A stretch of 64,000 bases of DNA from CAVPEV01 sp963703555 (GCA_963703555.1 CAVPEV010000021.1:1-64000), one strand, 5' to 3'. Shown: positions 24,984-34,174, counted from the stretch's first letter. Translations and numbers: made by a program. Notes: a model not told the origin generated them from the letters alone.

Positions 24984-26416
24984 GCCTGCGCCTGTACGAC
25001 ACCGCCGCCGGGGCGGTGCGCGACTTCGTCCCCCTCGTCCCGGGCCAGGTCGGCATCTACCTGTGTGGGGCGACCGTGCAGGCTCCCCCCCACATCGGAC
25101 ACATGCGGTCCGCCGTGGCGTTCGACGTGCTGGTCCGCTGGTTGCGCCGGACCGGCCACCGGGTCACTCTCGTGCGCAACGTCACCGACATCGACGACAA
25201 GATCCTCGCCCGGGCCGCAGCGGCCGGCGAACCCTGGTGGGCGTGGGCGATGGCCAACGAGCGGGCGTTCACCGCCGCCTACGACGCGCTGGGCGTGCTG
25301 CCGCCGACCTATGAGCCCCGGGCGACGGGTCACGTGCCCGCGATGGTGGAGCTCATGGAGCGCCTCGTCGACTCCGGCCACGCCTACCTGGCCGGCCCGG
25401 GCGACGTGTACTTCGACGTGCGGTCCTTCCCCGACTACGGCGCCCTCACCCACCAGCGCGCCGAGGACATGGCGCCGGTCCCCGAGGACGCCGACCCGCG
25501 CAAGCGGGATCCGCGCGACTTCGCGCTGTGGAAGGCGGTCAAGCCGGGGGAGCCGGAGACCGCCGCGTGGGACACCCGGTACGGGCGCGGGCGACCGGGC
25601 TGGCACCTGGAGTGCTCGGCGATGGCGCGTCGCTACCTGGGTCCGGCGTTCGACATCCACGGCGGGGGCCTGGACCTGCGGTTCCCTCACCACGAGAACG
25701 AGCGGGCGCAGTCGGTGGCGGCTGGTGACCCGTTCGCCCGGTACTGGCTGCACAACGGCTGGGTGACCCAGGCCGGCGAGAAGATGAGCAAGTCGCTGGG
25801 CAACACGCTGGCTGTCTCCGCCCTGCTCGAGCGCACGCGCCCGGTCGTGCTGCGCTACGCGCTCACCGCCGCGCAGTACCGTTCCATGCTCGAGTGGGGG
25901 CCGGACACCCTCGCCGAGGCGGGGGCCACCTGGGACCGGCTGGACGGCTTCGTGCAGCGTGGACAGGACTCAGCCGGGCCGCTCGGGGCGGAGGAGGTCG
26001 CCGCTGCCGACGTGCCCGGCACGTTCGCGGCGGCCCTCGACGACGACCTCAACGTCCCGGCGGCGCTGGCCGTGGTGCACGAGCACGTGCGCGCCGGCAA
26101 CGGGGCGCTCGCCGAGGCGGACCGTCCGGCCGTCCGGGCGGCCGTGCTCGCGGTGCGCGCCATGCTCGACGTGCTCGGTCTGGACCCGGCCGGCGCCCAG
26201 TGGGGTCGCCAGCCCGGCGACGCCCGTGCCGCGACCGCGCTCGAGGCGCTGGTGGCCGCCGAGCTGGACGCTCGGGCTGCGGCTCGGGAAGCCCGGGACT
26301 GGGCGGCGGCCGACGCCATCCGGGCCCGCCTCGCCGCGGCGGGCGTGCTCGTCGAGGACGCACCGTCCGGCGCCCGCTGGTCGTTGGCGACGACCCGTCC
26401 TGAGGAGGACCACTGA
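24980..26416 (+). CDS. Cysteinyl-tRNA synthetase
   Basis: Charges tRNA-Cys. The 478-residue class I enzyme has the zinc/ATP-site LCGATVQAPPHIGHMRS (HIGH-type), the zinc ligands in WHLECSAMA and HHENERAQS, and the KMSKS loop (EKMSKSLGNT, about 25790). The C-terminal DALR helical domain is present. An MshC paralogue was considered, but the full-length DALR and anticodon domains and the synteny favour CysS. TGA overlaps the rlmB ATG by one base. Confidence 0.92.
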   Translation: MSLRLYDTAAGAVRDFVPLVPGQVGIYLCGATVQAPPHIGHMRSAVAFDVLVRWLRRTGHRVTLVRNVTDIDDKILARAAAAGEPWWAWAMANERAFTAAYDALGVLPPTYEPRATGHVPAMVELMERLVDSGHAYLAGPGDVYFDVRSFPDYGALTHQRAEDMAPVPEDADPRKRDPRDFALWKAVKPGEPETAAWDTRYGRGRPGWHLECSAMARRYLGPAFDIHGGGLDLRFPHHENERAQSVAAGDPFARYWLHNGWVTQAGEKMSKSLGNTLAVSALLERTRPVVLRYALTAAQYRSMLEWGPDTLAEAGATWDRLDGFVQRGQDSAGPLGAEEVAAADVPGTFAAALDDDLNVPAALAVVHEHVRAGNGALAEADRPAVRAAVLAVRAMLDVLGLDPAGAQWGRQPGDARAATALEALVAAELDARAAAREARDWAAADAIRARLAAAGVLVEDAPSGARWSLATTRPEEDH

Positions 26417-27375
26417 TGCCCGGCACCCCCCGCCGTCCTGGTGCGATCCGCAAGCCCGGTTCCAAGAAGCCGCCCCGGGTGGGCACGGGAGGGCACTCCC
26501 GGCAGGCTCTCGAGGGGCGCGGCCCGACACCGAAGGCGGAGGACCGGCCGAACCATCCGGCAGCCCGCCGGAAGGCGGCGGCGGAACGCGACACCGGGCG
26601 GCCGAACAGGCCGCAGGGACGCACGGGGTCGGTCACCGAGATGGTCGCAGGGCGCAATGCCGTGGTCGAGGCGCTGCGTGCCGGCGTCCCCGTCCAGACG
26701 CTGTACGTCGCCCAGCGGCTGGACTCCGACGACCGCACCCGCGAGATCCTGCAGACCGCCGCGGCCCGCCGGCTCGCCCTGCTCGAGGTGTCCCGCGCGG
26801 AGCTGGACCGGCTGACCGACGGCTCGGTGCACCAGGGGATCGCCGCGCAGGTGCCGGCGTACACCTACGCCGACCCGGAGGACCTGCTGGACGCCGCGGA
26901 ACGGTCCGGGCGGCCGGCGCTCATCGTGGCGCTCGACGGCGTGACCGACCCGCGCAACGTCGGCGCGGTGCTCCGGTCCGCGGGCGCGTTCGGCGCGCAC
27001 GGGGTCGTCGTGCCGACCCGCAGGGCAGCCGGGGTCACCGCATCGGCCTGGAAGGTGTCCGCCGGGGCGGCCGCCCGCGTGCCGGTCGCCCGGGTGACGA
27101 ACCTCGCGCGCGGGCTGGAGTCGCTGCGCCAGGCGGGGTGCTTCGTGGTGGGCCTGGACGCCCAGGGCGGCACGGCCCTGGCGGATCTGCCGTTCGTCGA
27201 CGACCCGCTCGTGCTCGTCGTCGGGTCGGAGGGCAAGGGGTTGTCCCGGCTGGTCCGGGAGCGCTGCGACGCGATGGTCTCGATCCCGCTGTCCTCGACC
27301 GTGGAGTCGCTCAACGCCGGGGTGGCCGCCGGCATCGCCCTGTACGAGGTGGCGCGCAGGCGCTCGCCGGCCTGA
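26416..27375 (+). CDS. TrmH-family 23S rRNA 2'-O-ribose methyltransferase (RlmB)
   Basis: SPOUT methyltransferase, 319 residues. A basic, low-complexity N-terminal extension (about residues 1-70) precedes the substrate-binding domain (VAGRNAVVEALRAGVPVQTLYV). The knotted SPOUT domain has ALDGVTDPRNVGAVLRSAGAFGAHGVV, VVGSEGKGLSRLVRERCD and the motif-3 IPLSSTVESLNAGVAAGIALYE. It follows cysS directly, the common actinobacterial order. It converges on the next gene with 2 nt between stops. Confidence 0.9.
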   Translation: MPGTPRRPGAIRKPGSKKPPRVGTGGHSRQALEGRGPTPKAEDRPNHPAARRKAAAERDTGRPNRPQGRTGSVTEMVAGRNAVVEALRAGVPVQTLYVAQRLDSDDRTREILQTAAARRLALLEVSRAELDRLTDGSVHQGIAAQVPAYTYADPEDLLDAAERSGRPALIVALDGVTDPRNVGAVLRSAGAFGAHGVVVPTRRAAGVTASAWKVSAGAAARVPVARVTNLARGLESLRQAGCFVVGLDAQGGTALADLPFVDDPLVLVVGSEGKGLSRLVRERCDAMVSIPLSSTVESLNAGVAAGIALYEVARRRSPA

Positions 27376-27377
27376 CG

Positions 27378-28649
27378 TCAGGGTTCGGCGACGGCCGGGA
27401 GGACGTCGGTGTCCGCAGTTCCGGGCTCGGCACCGAGCAGCGCCTGCTCGTCGGGGCGGGCCGGCAGGACGGTGCTCACATAGCTGTGCACGGCCTCCGC
27501 CATCGGCACGTCCCGGCCCTGCTGCTCGGACAGGAACCACCGGTGGTCGAGCAGCTCGTGGTAGATCTGCGCCGGCTCGAGCTTGCGGCGCAGCTCGCGG
27601 GGCACGCCCCGGACGGCCGGCTCGAACACCTCGGTGAGCCAATCGTGCGCGACGAACGCCTCGTCCTCGTTCTGCCGGTCGGTGGCCGCGCGGTACTCGT
27701 CGAGGTCGTTGAGCAGTCGGCGAGCCTGGTTCTCCCCGACGTCCAGGCCGGTCAGCCGCATGAGTCGCCGGGAGTGGTGGCCGGCGTCGACGACCTTGGG
27801 CTGGATGCGCACGGTGGTGCCCTCGATGTCGGTGGTGATGTCCAGCTCGCCGACGTCGAAGCCCAGGTCGTTGAGCTGCCCGATGCGGGCTGCCACCCGC
27901 CAGCGTTCGCCGGCGGCGAACGCCTCCGCATGGGTCAGCGCACCCCACAGGTCCGCGTACCGCTCGACCAGGAAGTCGCCGATGGCCACCGCGTCGACGT
28001 CGTCCTCGAGATACTCCCCGGCCTGCAGGTCCATCAGCTCGCCGATGATGTTCACCCGTGCGACGTCGAGGTCGTAGGCGCGCTGGCCGTCGGAGAGCCG
28101 GTTGTGCAGCTCGCCGGTCTCGGCGTCCACGAGGTAGGCGGCGAACGCCTCCGCGTCGCGGCGGAACAGGGTGTTGGACAGCGAGACGTCACCCCAGGAG
28201 AACCCGACGAGGTGCAACCGGACGAGGAGGACGGTGAGCGCGTCGATGAGCCGGGTGGCGGTGTCCGGGCGCAGCGACTGGCTGAACAGGGCGCGGTAGG
28301 GCAGGGAGAACGGCAGGTGCTCGGTGATGAGGGCCGCCTCGAGGGGCTCGCCCGCACGGCTCGCCCGGCCGGTGATGACGCCGAGCGGCTCGACGCTGGG
28401 CACGTCCAGCCGGCGCAGCTGGCGCAGCAGCTCGTACTCCCGGTAGGCGACGGACTCGGTGATCTCCTTCACGGCGACGACGCGCCCGGACAGCCGGGCG
28501 AACCGCACGGTGTGCCGCGAGATGCCGCGGGGCAGGGCGGCCAGCACCTCGGCCGGCCACTCCTCCAGCGGCAGGTCCCACGGGAGGTCGAGGAGGGCGG
28601 GGTCGGGCGAGCTCGCGGTGATCTGGAGGCGCTGGGGCAGCGCGGTCAT
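27378..28649 (-). CDS. DUF4032 protein with kinase-like fold
   Basis: A 423-residue cytoplasmic protein. The N-terminal half resembles lipopolysaccharide-kinase/protein-kinase folds (RFARLSGRVVAVKEITESVAYREYELLRQLRRLDVPSVEPLG, then HLVGFSWGDVSLSNTLF and VDAETGE). The C-terminal half is the DUF4032 domain. The SWGDVSLSN segment resembles a catalytic loop with Asp and Asn. The ATG at 28649 is chosen; the upstream extension enters the terminator hairpin. Function unknown; it lies downstream of msiK behind a strong hairpin, so it is probably a separate unit. Confidence 0.75.
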   Translation of the reverse strand: MTALPQRLQITASSPDPALLDLPWDLPLEEWPAEVLAALPRGISRHTVRFARLSGRVVAVKEITESVAYREYELLRQLRRLDVPSVEPLGVITGRASRAGEPLEAALITEHLPFSLPYRALFSQSLRPDTATRLIDALTVLLVRLHLVGFSWGDVSLSNTLFRRDAEAFAAYLVDAETGELHNRLSDGQRAYDLDVARVNIIGELMDLQAGEYLEDDVDAVAIGDFLVERYADLWGALTHAEAFAAGERWRVAARIGQLNDLGFDVGELDITTDIEGTTVRIQPKVVDAGHHSRRLMRLTGLDVGENQARRLLNDLDEYRAATDRQNEDEAFVAHDWLTEVFEPAVRGVPRELRRKLEPAQIYHELLDHRWFLSEQQGRDVPMAEAVHSYVSTVLPARPDEQALLGAEPGTADTDVLPAVAEP

Positions 28650-28679
28650 GCCGGCCCTCCTCGGCGGGATCGGGTGGTG

Positions 28680-28726
28680 CTCATGACGGAGGGCGGGACC
28701 CATCAGGTCCCGCCCTCCGTCATGAG
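28680..28726. terminator. 21-bp perfect hairpin after msiK
   Basis: The two arms (28680-28700 and 28706-28726) are perfectly complementary over 21 bp around the loop CATCA. It begins 9 nt past the msiK stop on the minus strand, so it ends the msiK transcript, and it lies just upstream of the DUF4032 gene start. Confidence 0.85.
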
Positions 28727-28734
28727 GACACAGC

Positions 28735-29862
28735 TCAGACGTCGATGCGCTGGCCGGTGTTTGCGTGGAAGATGTGCTGCTCGCCGGGCCGCACCGTGAC
28801 GTAGACCGTGGTGCCCTTGTCGGGTACCTCGCGCGGGTCGACGCGCAGGATGAGCTGCGCCTCGCCGGCGCCGGAGGTCACCGTCTCGGCACCGGGTGCT
28901 CCGGCCGGCAGCTCGCCGTACACGAACGCGTCGGAGCCGAGCTCCTCGACGAGGTTGACGACGACCGGGAACGAGCCCGGCGTGCCCTGCGGCACGATGT
29001 CCAGCGACTCCGGCCGGAACCCGTAGGTGATCTGTCCCTTGTCCTCCGAGGTGAGGCCCGCGACCGCCTCGCGCGGCAGCGGCACGTGCGAGCCGCCGAG
29101 GTTCACGCCGCCGTCGACCAGCGGAAAGGTGCCGATGTTCATGGCGGGGGAGCCGATGAACCCGGCGACGAAGACGTTGTCGGGGTGGTCGTACAACGCG
29201 CGCGGGGTGTCGATCTGCTGCAGCACGCCGTCCTTGAGCACGGCGATGCGGTCACCCATGGTCAGGGCCTCGGTCTGGTCGTGCGTGACGTAGACCGTGG
29301 TGACGCCGAGCCGGCGGGTGAGGGACGCGATCTGGGTGCGGGTCTGCACCCGCAACTTGGCGTCGAGGTTGGACAGCGGCTCGTCCATGAGGAACACCCG
29401 GGGGTTGCGCACGATCGCCCGACCCATCGCGACGCGCTGGCGCTGCCCACCGGACAGGGCCTTCGGCTTGCGGTCCAGGTACTCCATGAGGTCCAGGATC
29501 TTGGCCGCCTCCTCGACCCGCTGGCGGATCTCCGTCTTCGGCCGGCCGGCGATCTTCAGCGCGAAGCCCATGTTGTCCGCGACGCTCATATGCGGGTACA
29601 GGGCGTAGTTCTGGAAGACCATGGCGATGTCACGGTCCTTGGGCTGGACGTCGGTGACGTCGCGGTCGCCGATGAAGATGCGGCCGGAGTCGACGTCCTC
29701 CAGCCCGGCGAGCATGCGCAGCGACGTCGACTTGCCGCAGCCGGACGGGCCGACGAGGACGAGGAACTCGCCGTCGCCGATGTGGATGTCGAGCGAGTCC
29801 ACTGCGGGTCGCTCGGTGCCCGGGTAGATCCGGGTCGCGTGGTCGTAGGTGACCGTAGCCAT
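28735..29862 (-). CDS. MsiK/UgpC-type ABC ATPase (shared sugar-import ATPase)
   Basis: A 375-residue CUT1-family ATPase. Walker A GPSGCGKSTSLRML, Q-loop VFQNYALYPHMSV, signature LSGGQRQRVAMGRAI, Walker B VFLMDEPLSNLDAKLR and switch His VTHDQTEALTMGD are intact, and a C-terminal TOBE/MalK regulatory domain is present. In Streptomyces and other actinobacteria MsiK serves many sugar importers that lack their own ATPase. It stands alone here, with no permease genes next to it, which fits that role. The importer at 42.7-45.7 kb lacks an ATPase and could use it. Confidence 0.9.
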   Translation of the reverse strand: MATVTYDHATRIYPGTERPAVDSLDIHIGDGEFLVLVGPSGCGKSTSLRMLAGLEDVDSGRIFIGDRDVTDVQPKDRDIAMVFQNYALYPHMSVADNMGFALKIAGRPKTEIRQRVEEAAKILDLMEYLDRKPKALSGGQRQRVAMGRAIVRNPRVFLMDEPLSNLDAKLRVQTRTQIASLTRRLGVTTVYVTHDQTEALTMGDRIAVLKDGVLQQIDTPRALYDHPDNVFVAGFIGSPAMNIGTFPLVDGGVNLGGSHVPLPREAVAGLTSEDKGQITYGFRPESLDIVPQGTPGSFPVVVNLVEELGSDAFVYGELPAGAPGAETVTSGAGEAQLILRVDPREVPDKGTTVYVTVRPGEQHIFHANTGQRIDV

Positions 29863-30037
29863 GGTGGAAGATCCCTTCACCGGCAGGTACGTGCCGGACG
29901 ATCCGTTGTGAAGAGTGTCAGCGTGTCGGCCGTGACGTGGAGCCCGGTGCTGCAGCTGCTGACGTGGTCGGGGCCCCGTCGTCATCCTGCCATACCGGGC
30001 CGCCGTGGGGTCGGGACCGGTCGGCCGGACGCGGGCG

Positions 30038-30880
30038 TCAGCGGCCGGGTGCCGTGCGGTCGGCCAGCACGCGGAGGACCTCCACGACCTGCTCGGGACC
30101 GTTCACCCGGTACCGGGCCGCGGTCGGGCCGGGTCCCACCTTGACGGTCAGGTCCGTGGGGGCGAGGGCGACGAACGCGTCCTCGTCGGTGGCGTCGTCG
30201 CCGGCGTACAGGACGTCTCGCGCGCCGAGGACCCCGCGCAGGTCGGTCAGCGCCCGGCCCTTGTCGGCGTCGAGCACGGACAGCTCCACCACCCGCTTGC
30301 CGTGCAGCACCCGGGCACCGAGCCGCGGCCCGAGCCGCAGCGCCTCGGCCTCCGCGGCGGCGGCGACGCCCGGGTCGGCCCGCCTGGTGTGCACGACGAC
30401 CGCCGCGGGCTTGGACTCGACCCACACTCCCGGGTGGGCGTCGGCGACCTGGGCCGCCGTCCGCGCCAGAGCCCGCAGCAGGGCGACCTGCTGGGGGCTC
30501 AGGCGGACGGTGGCGCGGTCCAGCCCGTCCCCGGTCAGGCGGGCTCGCTCCGCCCCGTGGCTGCCGATGAAGGTGGTCCCCACCGGGACGTCGGCCAGCC
30601 GGGCCAGGTCGGTCAGCGCACGGCCGGAGACCAGGGCCAGGTGGATGCCGGCGTCGCGGCGGTCGGCCAGGCGGCGCAGCTGGGCGACGCCGTCGGGCAG
30701 GATCGTCGAGCGGGCCGGGTCGTCCTGCAGCGGTGCCAGCGTGCCGTCGAAGTCGAGGGCCAGCAGCAGGGGGCGGCGCGCACGGTCGGACGCCAGGCCG
30801 GCGAGCGCCGCGGCCAGGTCGCCGGGCAGGGTGGTCCCGGAGGTCGGCTCGTCGCTGCGGGCCGGTGCCGGCCCGGTCAC
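30038..30880 (-). CDS. Trehalose-6-phosphate phosphatase
   Basis: HAD-superfamily phosphatase converting trehalose 6-phosphate to trehalose. The 280-residue product has the nucleophile motif LLALDFDGTLAPL, motif II LVSGRALTDL, GSHGAE, and the C-terminal YAGDDATDEDAF. The GTG at 30880 overlaps the otsA stop by 4 nt, which selects it over the longer in-frame ORF and gives an otsA-otsB operon. Confidence 0.92.
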   Translation of the reverse strand: MTGPAPARSDEPTSGTTLPGDLAAALAGLASDRARRPLLLALDFDGTLAPLQDDPARSTILPDGVAQLRRLADRRDAGIHLALVSGRALTDLARLADVPVGTTFIGSHGAERARLTGDGLDRATVRLSPQQVALLRALARTAAQVADAHPGVWVESKPAAVVVHTRRADPGVAAAAEAEALRLGPRLGARVLHGKRVVELSVLDADKGRALTDLRGVLGARDVLYAGDDATDEDAFVALAPTDLTVKVGPGPTAARYRVNGPEQVVEVLRVLADRTAPGR

Positions 30881-32319
30881 GCGCGGCCGTCCTCGGGCAC
30901 GACCCCGGCGCACGGGCCCGCCCGGAGCGCGGCCAGGAACGACTCCGACCACCGGGTGACGTCGTTGTCCAGCACGGTGCGCCGCATCCGGCGCATCCGG
31001 CGGCGGGACTCCCGAGGCTCCATCCGCACGGCGGCGGTGATGACGTCCTTCAGGCCGTCGATGTCGTGCGGGTTGACGAGCATCGCGCCGGCGAGCTCGT
31101 CGGCGGCGCCGGTGAACTCGGAGAGCACGAGGACACCGAGCTCGTCGGGACGGCAGGCCACATACTCCTTCGCCACCAGGTTCATCCCGTCCCGCAGGGC
31201 GGTGACGAGCATGACGTCGGCCGTCAGGTACAGCGCGGCCATCTCCTCGACCGGGTAGGAGTGGTGCAGGTAGTGGACGGGCTGCACCCCCAGGTCGCCG
31301 AAGTCCCCGTTGATCCGCCCGACCTGCAGCTCCACCTCGTCGCGCAGCTGCTGGTACGCGCCGACGTTCTCCCGGCTGGGGCTGGCCACCTGGACGAGCA
31401 CCGTCTCCGTGGGATCCAGTCGGCCGTCGGCGACGAGCTCGCCGTACGCCTTGATGCGATGCAGGATCCCCTTCGTGTAGTCCAGCCGGTCCACGCCCAG
31501 CAGGACCGTGCGCGGGTCGCCCAGCTCCGCGCGGACGCGCCGGGCCCGCTCACGCACCTCCTCGGTGCGGGCCAGGGCGTCCATCTCGTGCGAGTCGATG
31601 GAGATCGGGAACGCGGCCGCGCGCGCGTGGCGCTCGGTGCGCCCGCCGGAGCCGATCGTGATGACCTGACCGCGGGTCCGCACGTGAGCGAGCCTGCGCG
31701 CCACCCGCAGGAAGTTGCCGGCGTCCCCCGCCCGTTGGAAGCCGATGAGGTCGGCGCCGAGCAGCCCGTCGACGACCTGTCGGCGCCACGGCAGCTGGGC
31801 GAAGATCTCCAGCGGCGGGAACGGGATGTGGTGGAAGTACCCGATGCGCACGTCCGGTCGCAGGCCGCGGAGCAGCTGGGGGACCAGCTGCAGCTGGTAG
31901 TCCTGCACCCACGCCGTGCCGCCGCGCGCCACCTGGGACGCGGCGACCCGGGCAAAGCGCTCGTTGACCCGGCGGTAGGCGTCCCACCAGGGCCGGTGGA
32001 ACGTCGGCGGCTGGATGACGTCGTGGTAGAGCGGCCACAGCGTGTCGTTGGAGAAGCCCTCGTAGTAGTCGGCCACGTCCTGCTGCGACAGTCGCACGGG
32101 GACGAGCCGCATCTCGCCGTCGTCGAACGGGTCGAGGTCGAGGTCGGCCGCGCCACCCCAGCCGACCCAGGCACCATGCGCTCGGCGCATCACCGGCTCC
32201 AGCGCGGTGACCAGGCCGCCGGGGGACCGGTGCCAGCTCGGTTCGCCGTGGGTGTCGAGGCTGACGTCCACGGGCAGTCGGTTCGACACGACGACGAGGT
32301 CGTATCCGTCCGATTCCAT
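30877..32319 (-). CDS. Trehalose-6-phosphate synthase
   Basis: GT20 enzyme joining UDP-glucose and glucose 6-phosphate. The 480-residue product has VVSNRLPVD, the RSPGGLVTAL phosphate loop, VQDYQLQLVPQLLR, HHIPFPPLEIF, GVDRLDYTKGI and TALRDGMNLVAKEYVACR. First gene of the otsAB pair, divergent from a Ser/Thr kinase with a gap of about 100 nt. Makes trehalose as an osmolyte or reserve. Confidence 0.94.
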   Translation of the reverse strand: MESDGYDLVVVSNRLPVDVSLDTHGEPSWHRSPGGLVTALEPVMRRAHGAWVGWGGAADLDLDPFDDGEMRLVPVRLSQQDVADYYEGFSNDTLWPLYHDVIQPPTFHRPWWDAYRRVNERFARVAASQVARGGTAWVQDYQLQLVPQLLRGLRPDVRIGYFHHIPFPPLEIFAQLPWRRQVVDGLLGADLIGFQRAGDAGNFLRVARRLAHVRTRGQVITIGSGGRTERHARAAAFPISIDSHEMDALARTEEVRERARRVRAELGDPRTVLLGVDRLDYTKGILHRIKAYGELVADGRLDPTETVLVQVASPSRENVGAYQQLRDEVELQVGRINGDFGDLGVQPVHYLHHSYPVEEMAALYLTADVMLVTALRDGMNLVAKEYVACRPDELGVLVLSEFTGAADELAGAMLVNPHDIDGLKDVITAAVRMEPRESRRRMRRMRRTVLDNDVTRWSESFLAALRAGPCAGVVPEDGRA

Positions 32320-32409
32320 CAGCGATCAGCTCCTTGGGGTTTCCTCGACCATAGCGTGACCTTCGACGCACCGCCGCGCGCCACCGCATCCGGTGCCGGT
32401 GACCCCGGC

Positions 32410-32415
32410 TAGCGT
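32410..32415 (+). promoter_or_regulatory. -10 element of leaderless kinase gene
   Basis: TAGCGT lies 6 nt before the ATG at 32422 with no ribosome-binding site. Confidence 0.45.
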
Positions 32416-32421
32416 GCGGCC

Positions 32422-34083
32422 ATGGAGCGCATCGGGCTCGCGCCGGGGTCGGAGGTCGGTGGGTACACCGTCGTCGCGCCGCTCGGGTCCGGCGGCATGG
32501 GGACGGTCTACCGCGCCGTCGACGGTGCCGGGCAGGCGGTCGCCCTGAAGCTGTTGCACCCGTACGTGAGCGCCGACCCGGTGGCCCGCGACCGGTTGCG
32601 GCGGGAGGTGCTCGCGCTGCAGCGGCTGCACCACCCCGGCGTGGCGGCGGTGCTCGACGCGGAGGCCGACTCCGCAGACGCGTTCATCGTCACCGACCTC
32701 GTCGACGGCACGGACCTGGACCGTTGGGTGCGCGACCACGGCCCGCTCGGGGCCCGTGAGCTGTACGCCTTCGCGGCCGGCCTGCGGGGCACCCTGCGCG
32801 CCGTGCACGCCGCCGGCGTCGTGCACCGCGATCTCAAGCCCACCAACGTCCTGGTCACCGCGGACGGCCCGGTGCTCATCGACTTCGGCATCGCTCAGGC
32901 GGCCGGCGCGGCGCCGCTGACCTCCACCGGCCTGGTCCTGGGCACGCCGGGGTACCTGGCCCCGGAGGTGCTCGCCGGGGGCGACCCGGGTCCGGGCGCG
33001 GACTGGTGGAGCTGGGCAGCGGTGCTGGTGTTCGCGGCGACCGGGCGCCCGCCGTTCGGCGGCGGGCCGGTGGAGGCGGTCGTGGCCCGGGCCCGTGGCG
33101 GCGAGGTCGACGTGGACGGGCTCGGCAGGCGCACGGCGGCGGCGCTGCGGGCCGCGCTGGCCCCCCGGCCCGCCGGCCGCCTGGACGCGGACGGTGTGGT
33201 CGGCGTGCTGGCTCAGGTGGCCGACGGGGACGCCGACCCGCTGCCCGGGATCCTGCCCACGGTCGCGCCGGGTGCCGATCAGGTGGCCGCGACGCGCGCG
33301 CTGCCGGGGACCGCCGCACCGACCACAACGAGCGCGGGTGCCGCCGCGGGCCGGCCGGACGACGAGGACCTCGGGGTCGGCGACGAGCGTGTCGACGACG
33401 TCGGCGACGAGGACGCCGACCAGCGGTGGCCCGCCGGGAGCGTCGGAGCGGAGCAGGTCGACGCGGGCCGCGTGCGGCCGCCGGCCCGCCGGCGCTGGGG
33501 CACGGTGGCCGCACTGGGCGTGCTGGCCGCCGTCGCGGCGGGCCTGTTCCCCGGGTGGACGGCGGTCGCGTCGGTGGTGGCGGTGCTGGTGGCCCGCACG
33601 GTGGGCTCGGCGGTCGAGGCGCTGTACGACCGGCGCGCACGGTCCGGGGCCCGGCGCGGCGACACCACCCGCACGGTGCTCGCCGTGCCGTGGCACGCCG
33701 CCCGGGCGCTGGTCGGTGCGCTGCCCTCGCTCGTGGTGGGCGCCGGCGCAGGGGTTGTCGTCGGTGGTGTGCTGTGGTGGCTCGTCGAGTCCGGCCGGTG
33801 GCTGCCCGGCGGGCCGGGGCCGGACGGCGGGCCGCAGGACGGCGTCCGGCCCGCCGTGGTCGCGCTCGCTGCGGCGGTGGGCCTGGCGGCAGCGTGGTGG
33901 GGACCGGCGTCCCGGCTGACCCGCACGGGTGCCCGCCGGGCGCTCGCTGCGGTGGCGCCCGGCCGCTCGGGTGCTGCCGTGGTCGTGCTGCTGGCGCTGG
34001 CCTGTGCTGTCGTGCTGGTGCTCCGGGCCGGGCAGGGGGCGTCGATCGTCTGGGCGCCGCTGCCGACCCCGGTGGTGCCGTGA
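32422..34083 (+). CDS. Membrane Ser/Thr protein kinase without PASTA domains
   Basis: A 553-residue Hanks-type kinase. The kinase domain (about residues 13-265) has the P-loop APLGSGGMGTVYRAV, catalytic Lys in VALKLLHPY, HRDLKPTNVLV, the metal-binding DFG (LIDFGIAQ) and GTPGYLAPEVL. A polar linker (about 270-350) precedes a C-terminal region with about five hydrophobic segments (353-552), ending in a short tail. It lacks the extracellular PASTA repeats of PknB, so the multi-pass C-terminus is an unusual sensor or anchor. Substrates are unknown. Confidence 0.85.
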   Translation: MERIGLAPGSEVGGYTVVAPLGSGGMGTVYRAVDGAGQAVALKLLHPYVSADPVARDRLRREVLALQRLHHPGVAAVLDAEADSADAFIVTDLVDGTDLDRWVRDHGPLGARELYAFAAGLRGTLRAVHAAGVVHRDLKPTNVLVTADGPVLIDFGIAQAAGAAPLTSTGLVLGTPGYLAPEVLAGGDPGPGADWWSWAAVLVFAATGRPPFGGGPVEAVVARARGGEVDVDGLGRRTAAALRAALAPRPAGRLDADGVVGVLAQVADGDADPLPGILPTVAPGADQVAATRALPGTAAPTTTSAGAAAGRPDDEDLGVGDERVDDVGDEDADQRWPAGSVGAEQVDAGRVRPPARRRWGTVAALGVLAAVAAGLFPGWTAVASVVAVLVARTVGSAVEALYDRRARSGARRGDTTRTVLAVPWHAARALVGALPSLVVGAGAGVVVGGVLWWLVESGRWLPGGPGPDGGPQDGVRPAVVALAAAVGLAAAWWGPASRLTRTGARRALAAVAPGRSGAAVVVLLALACAVVLVLRAGQGASIVWAPLPTPVVP

Positions 34084-34156
34084 GCCGGGTGGTCGGGCTG
34101 GCGACGGTCCCGCGTCCCGACCCCCGGCACGCCCTGCGGCCCGTACCCTGTCGCCC

Positions 34157-34174
34157 ATGGGGCGAACACCATGA
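34157..34174 (+). CDS. Possible leaderless leader peptide (MGRTP)
   Basis: TACCCT at 34144-34149 is followed 7 nt later by ATG, which opens a 5-codon frame whose TGA (34172-34174) overlaps the start ATGATG of the next gene. The arrangement could deliver ribosomes to that gene by termination-reinitiation. It is too short to assess by composition. Confidence 0.3.
   Translation: MGRTP

Noticed and set aside
24980..26416. MshC (cysteine:GlcN-inositol ligase) instead of CysS
   Set aside because: Length of 478 residues with the C-terminal DALR/anticodon region and synteny with ispF and rlmB fit CysS.
25855..27948. 697-codon minus-strand frame opposite cysS and rlmB
   Set aside because: Shadow of cysS, rlmB and the DUF4032 gene; composition is typical of antisense frames.
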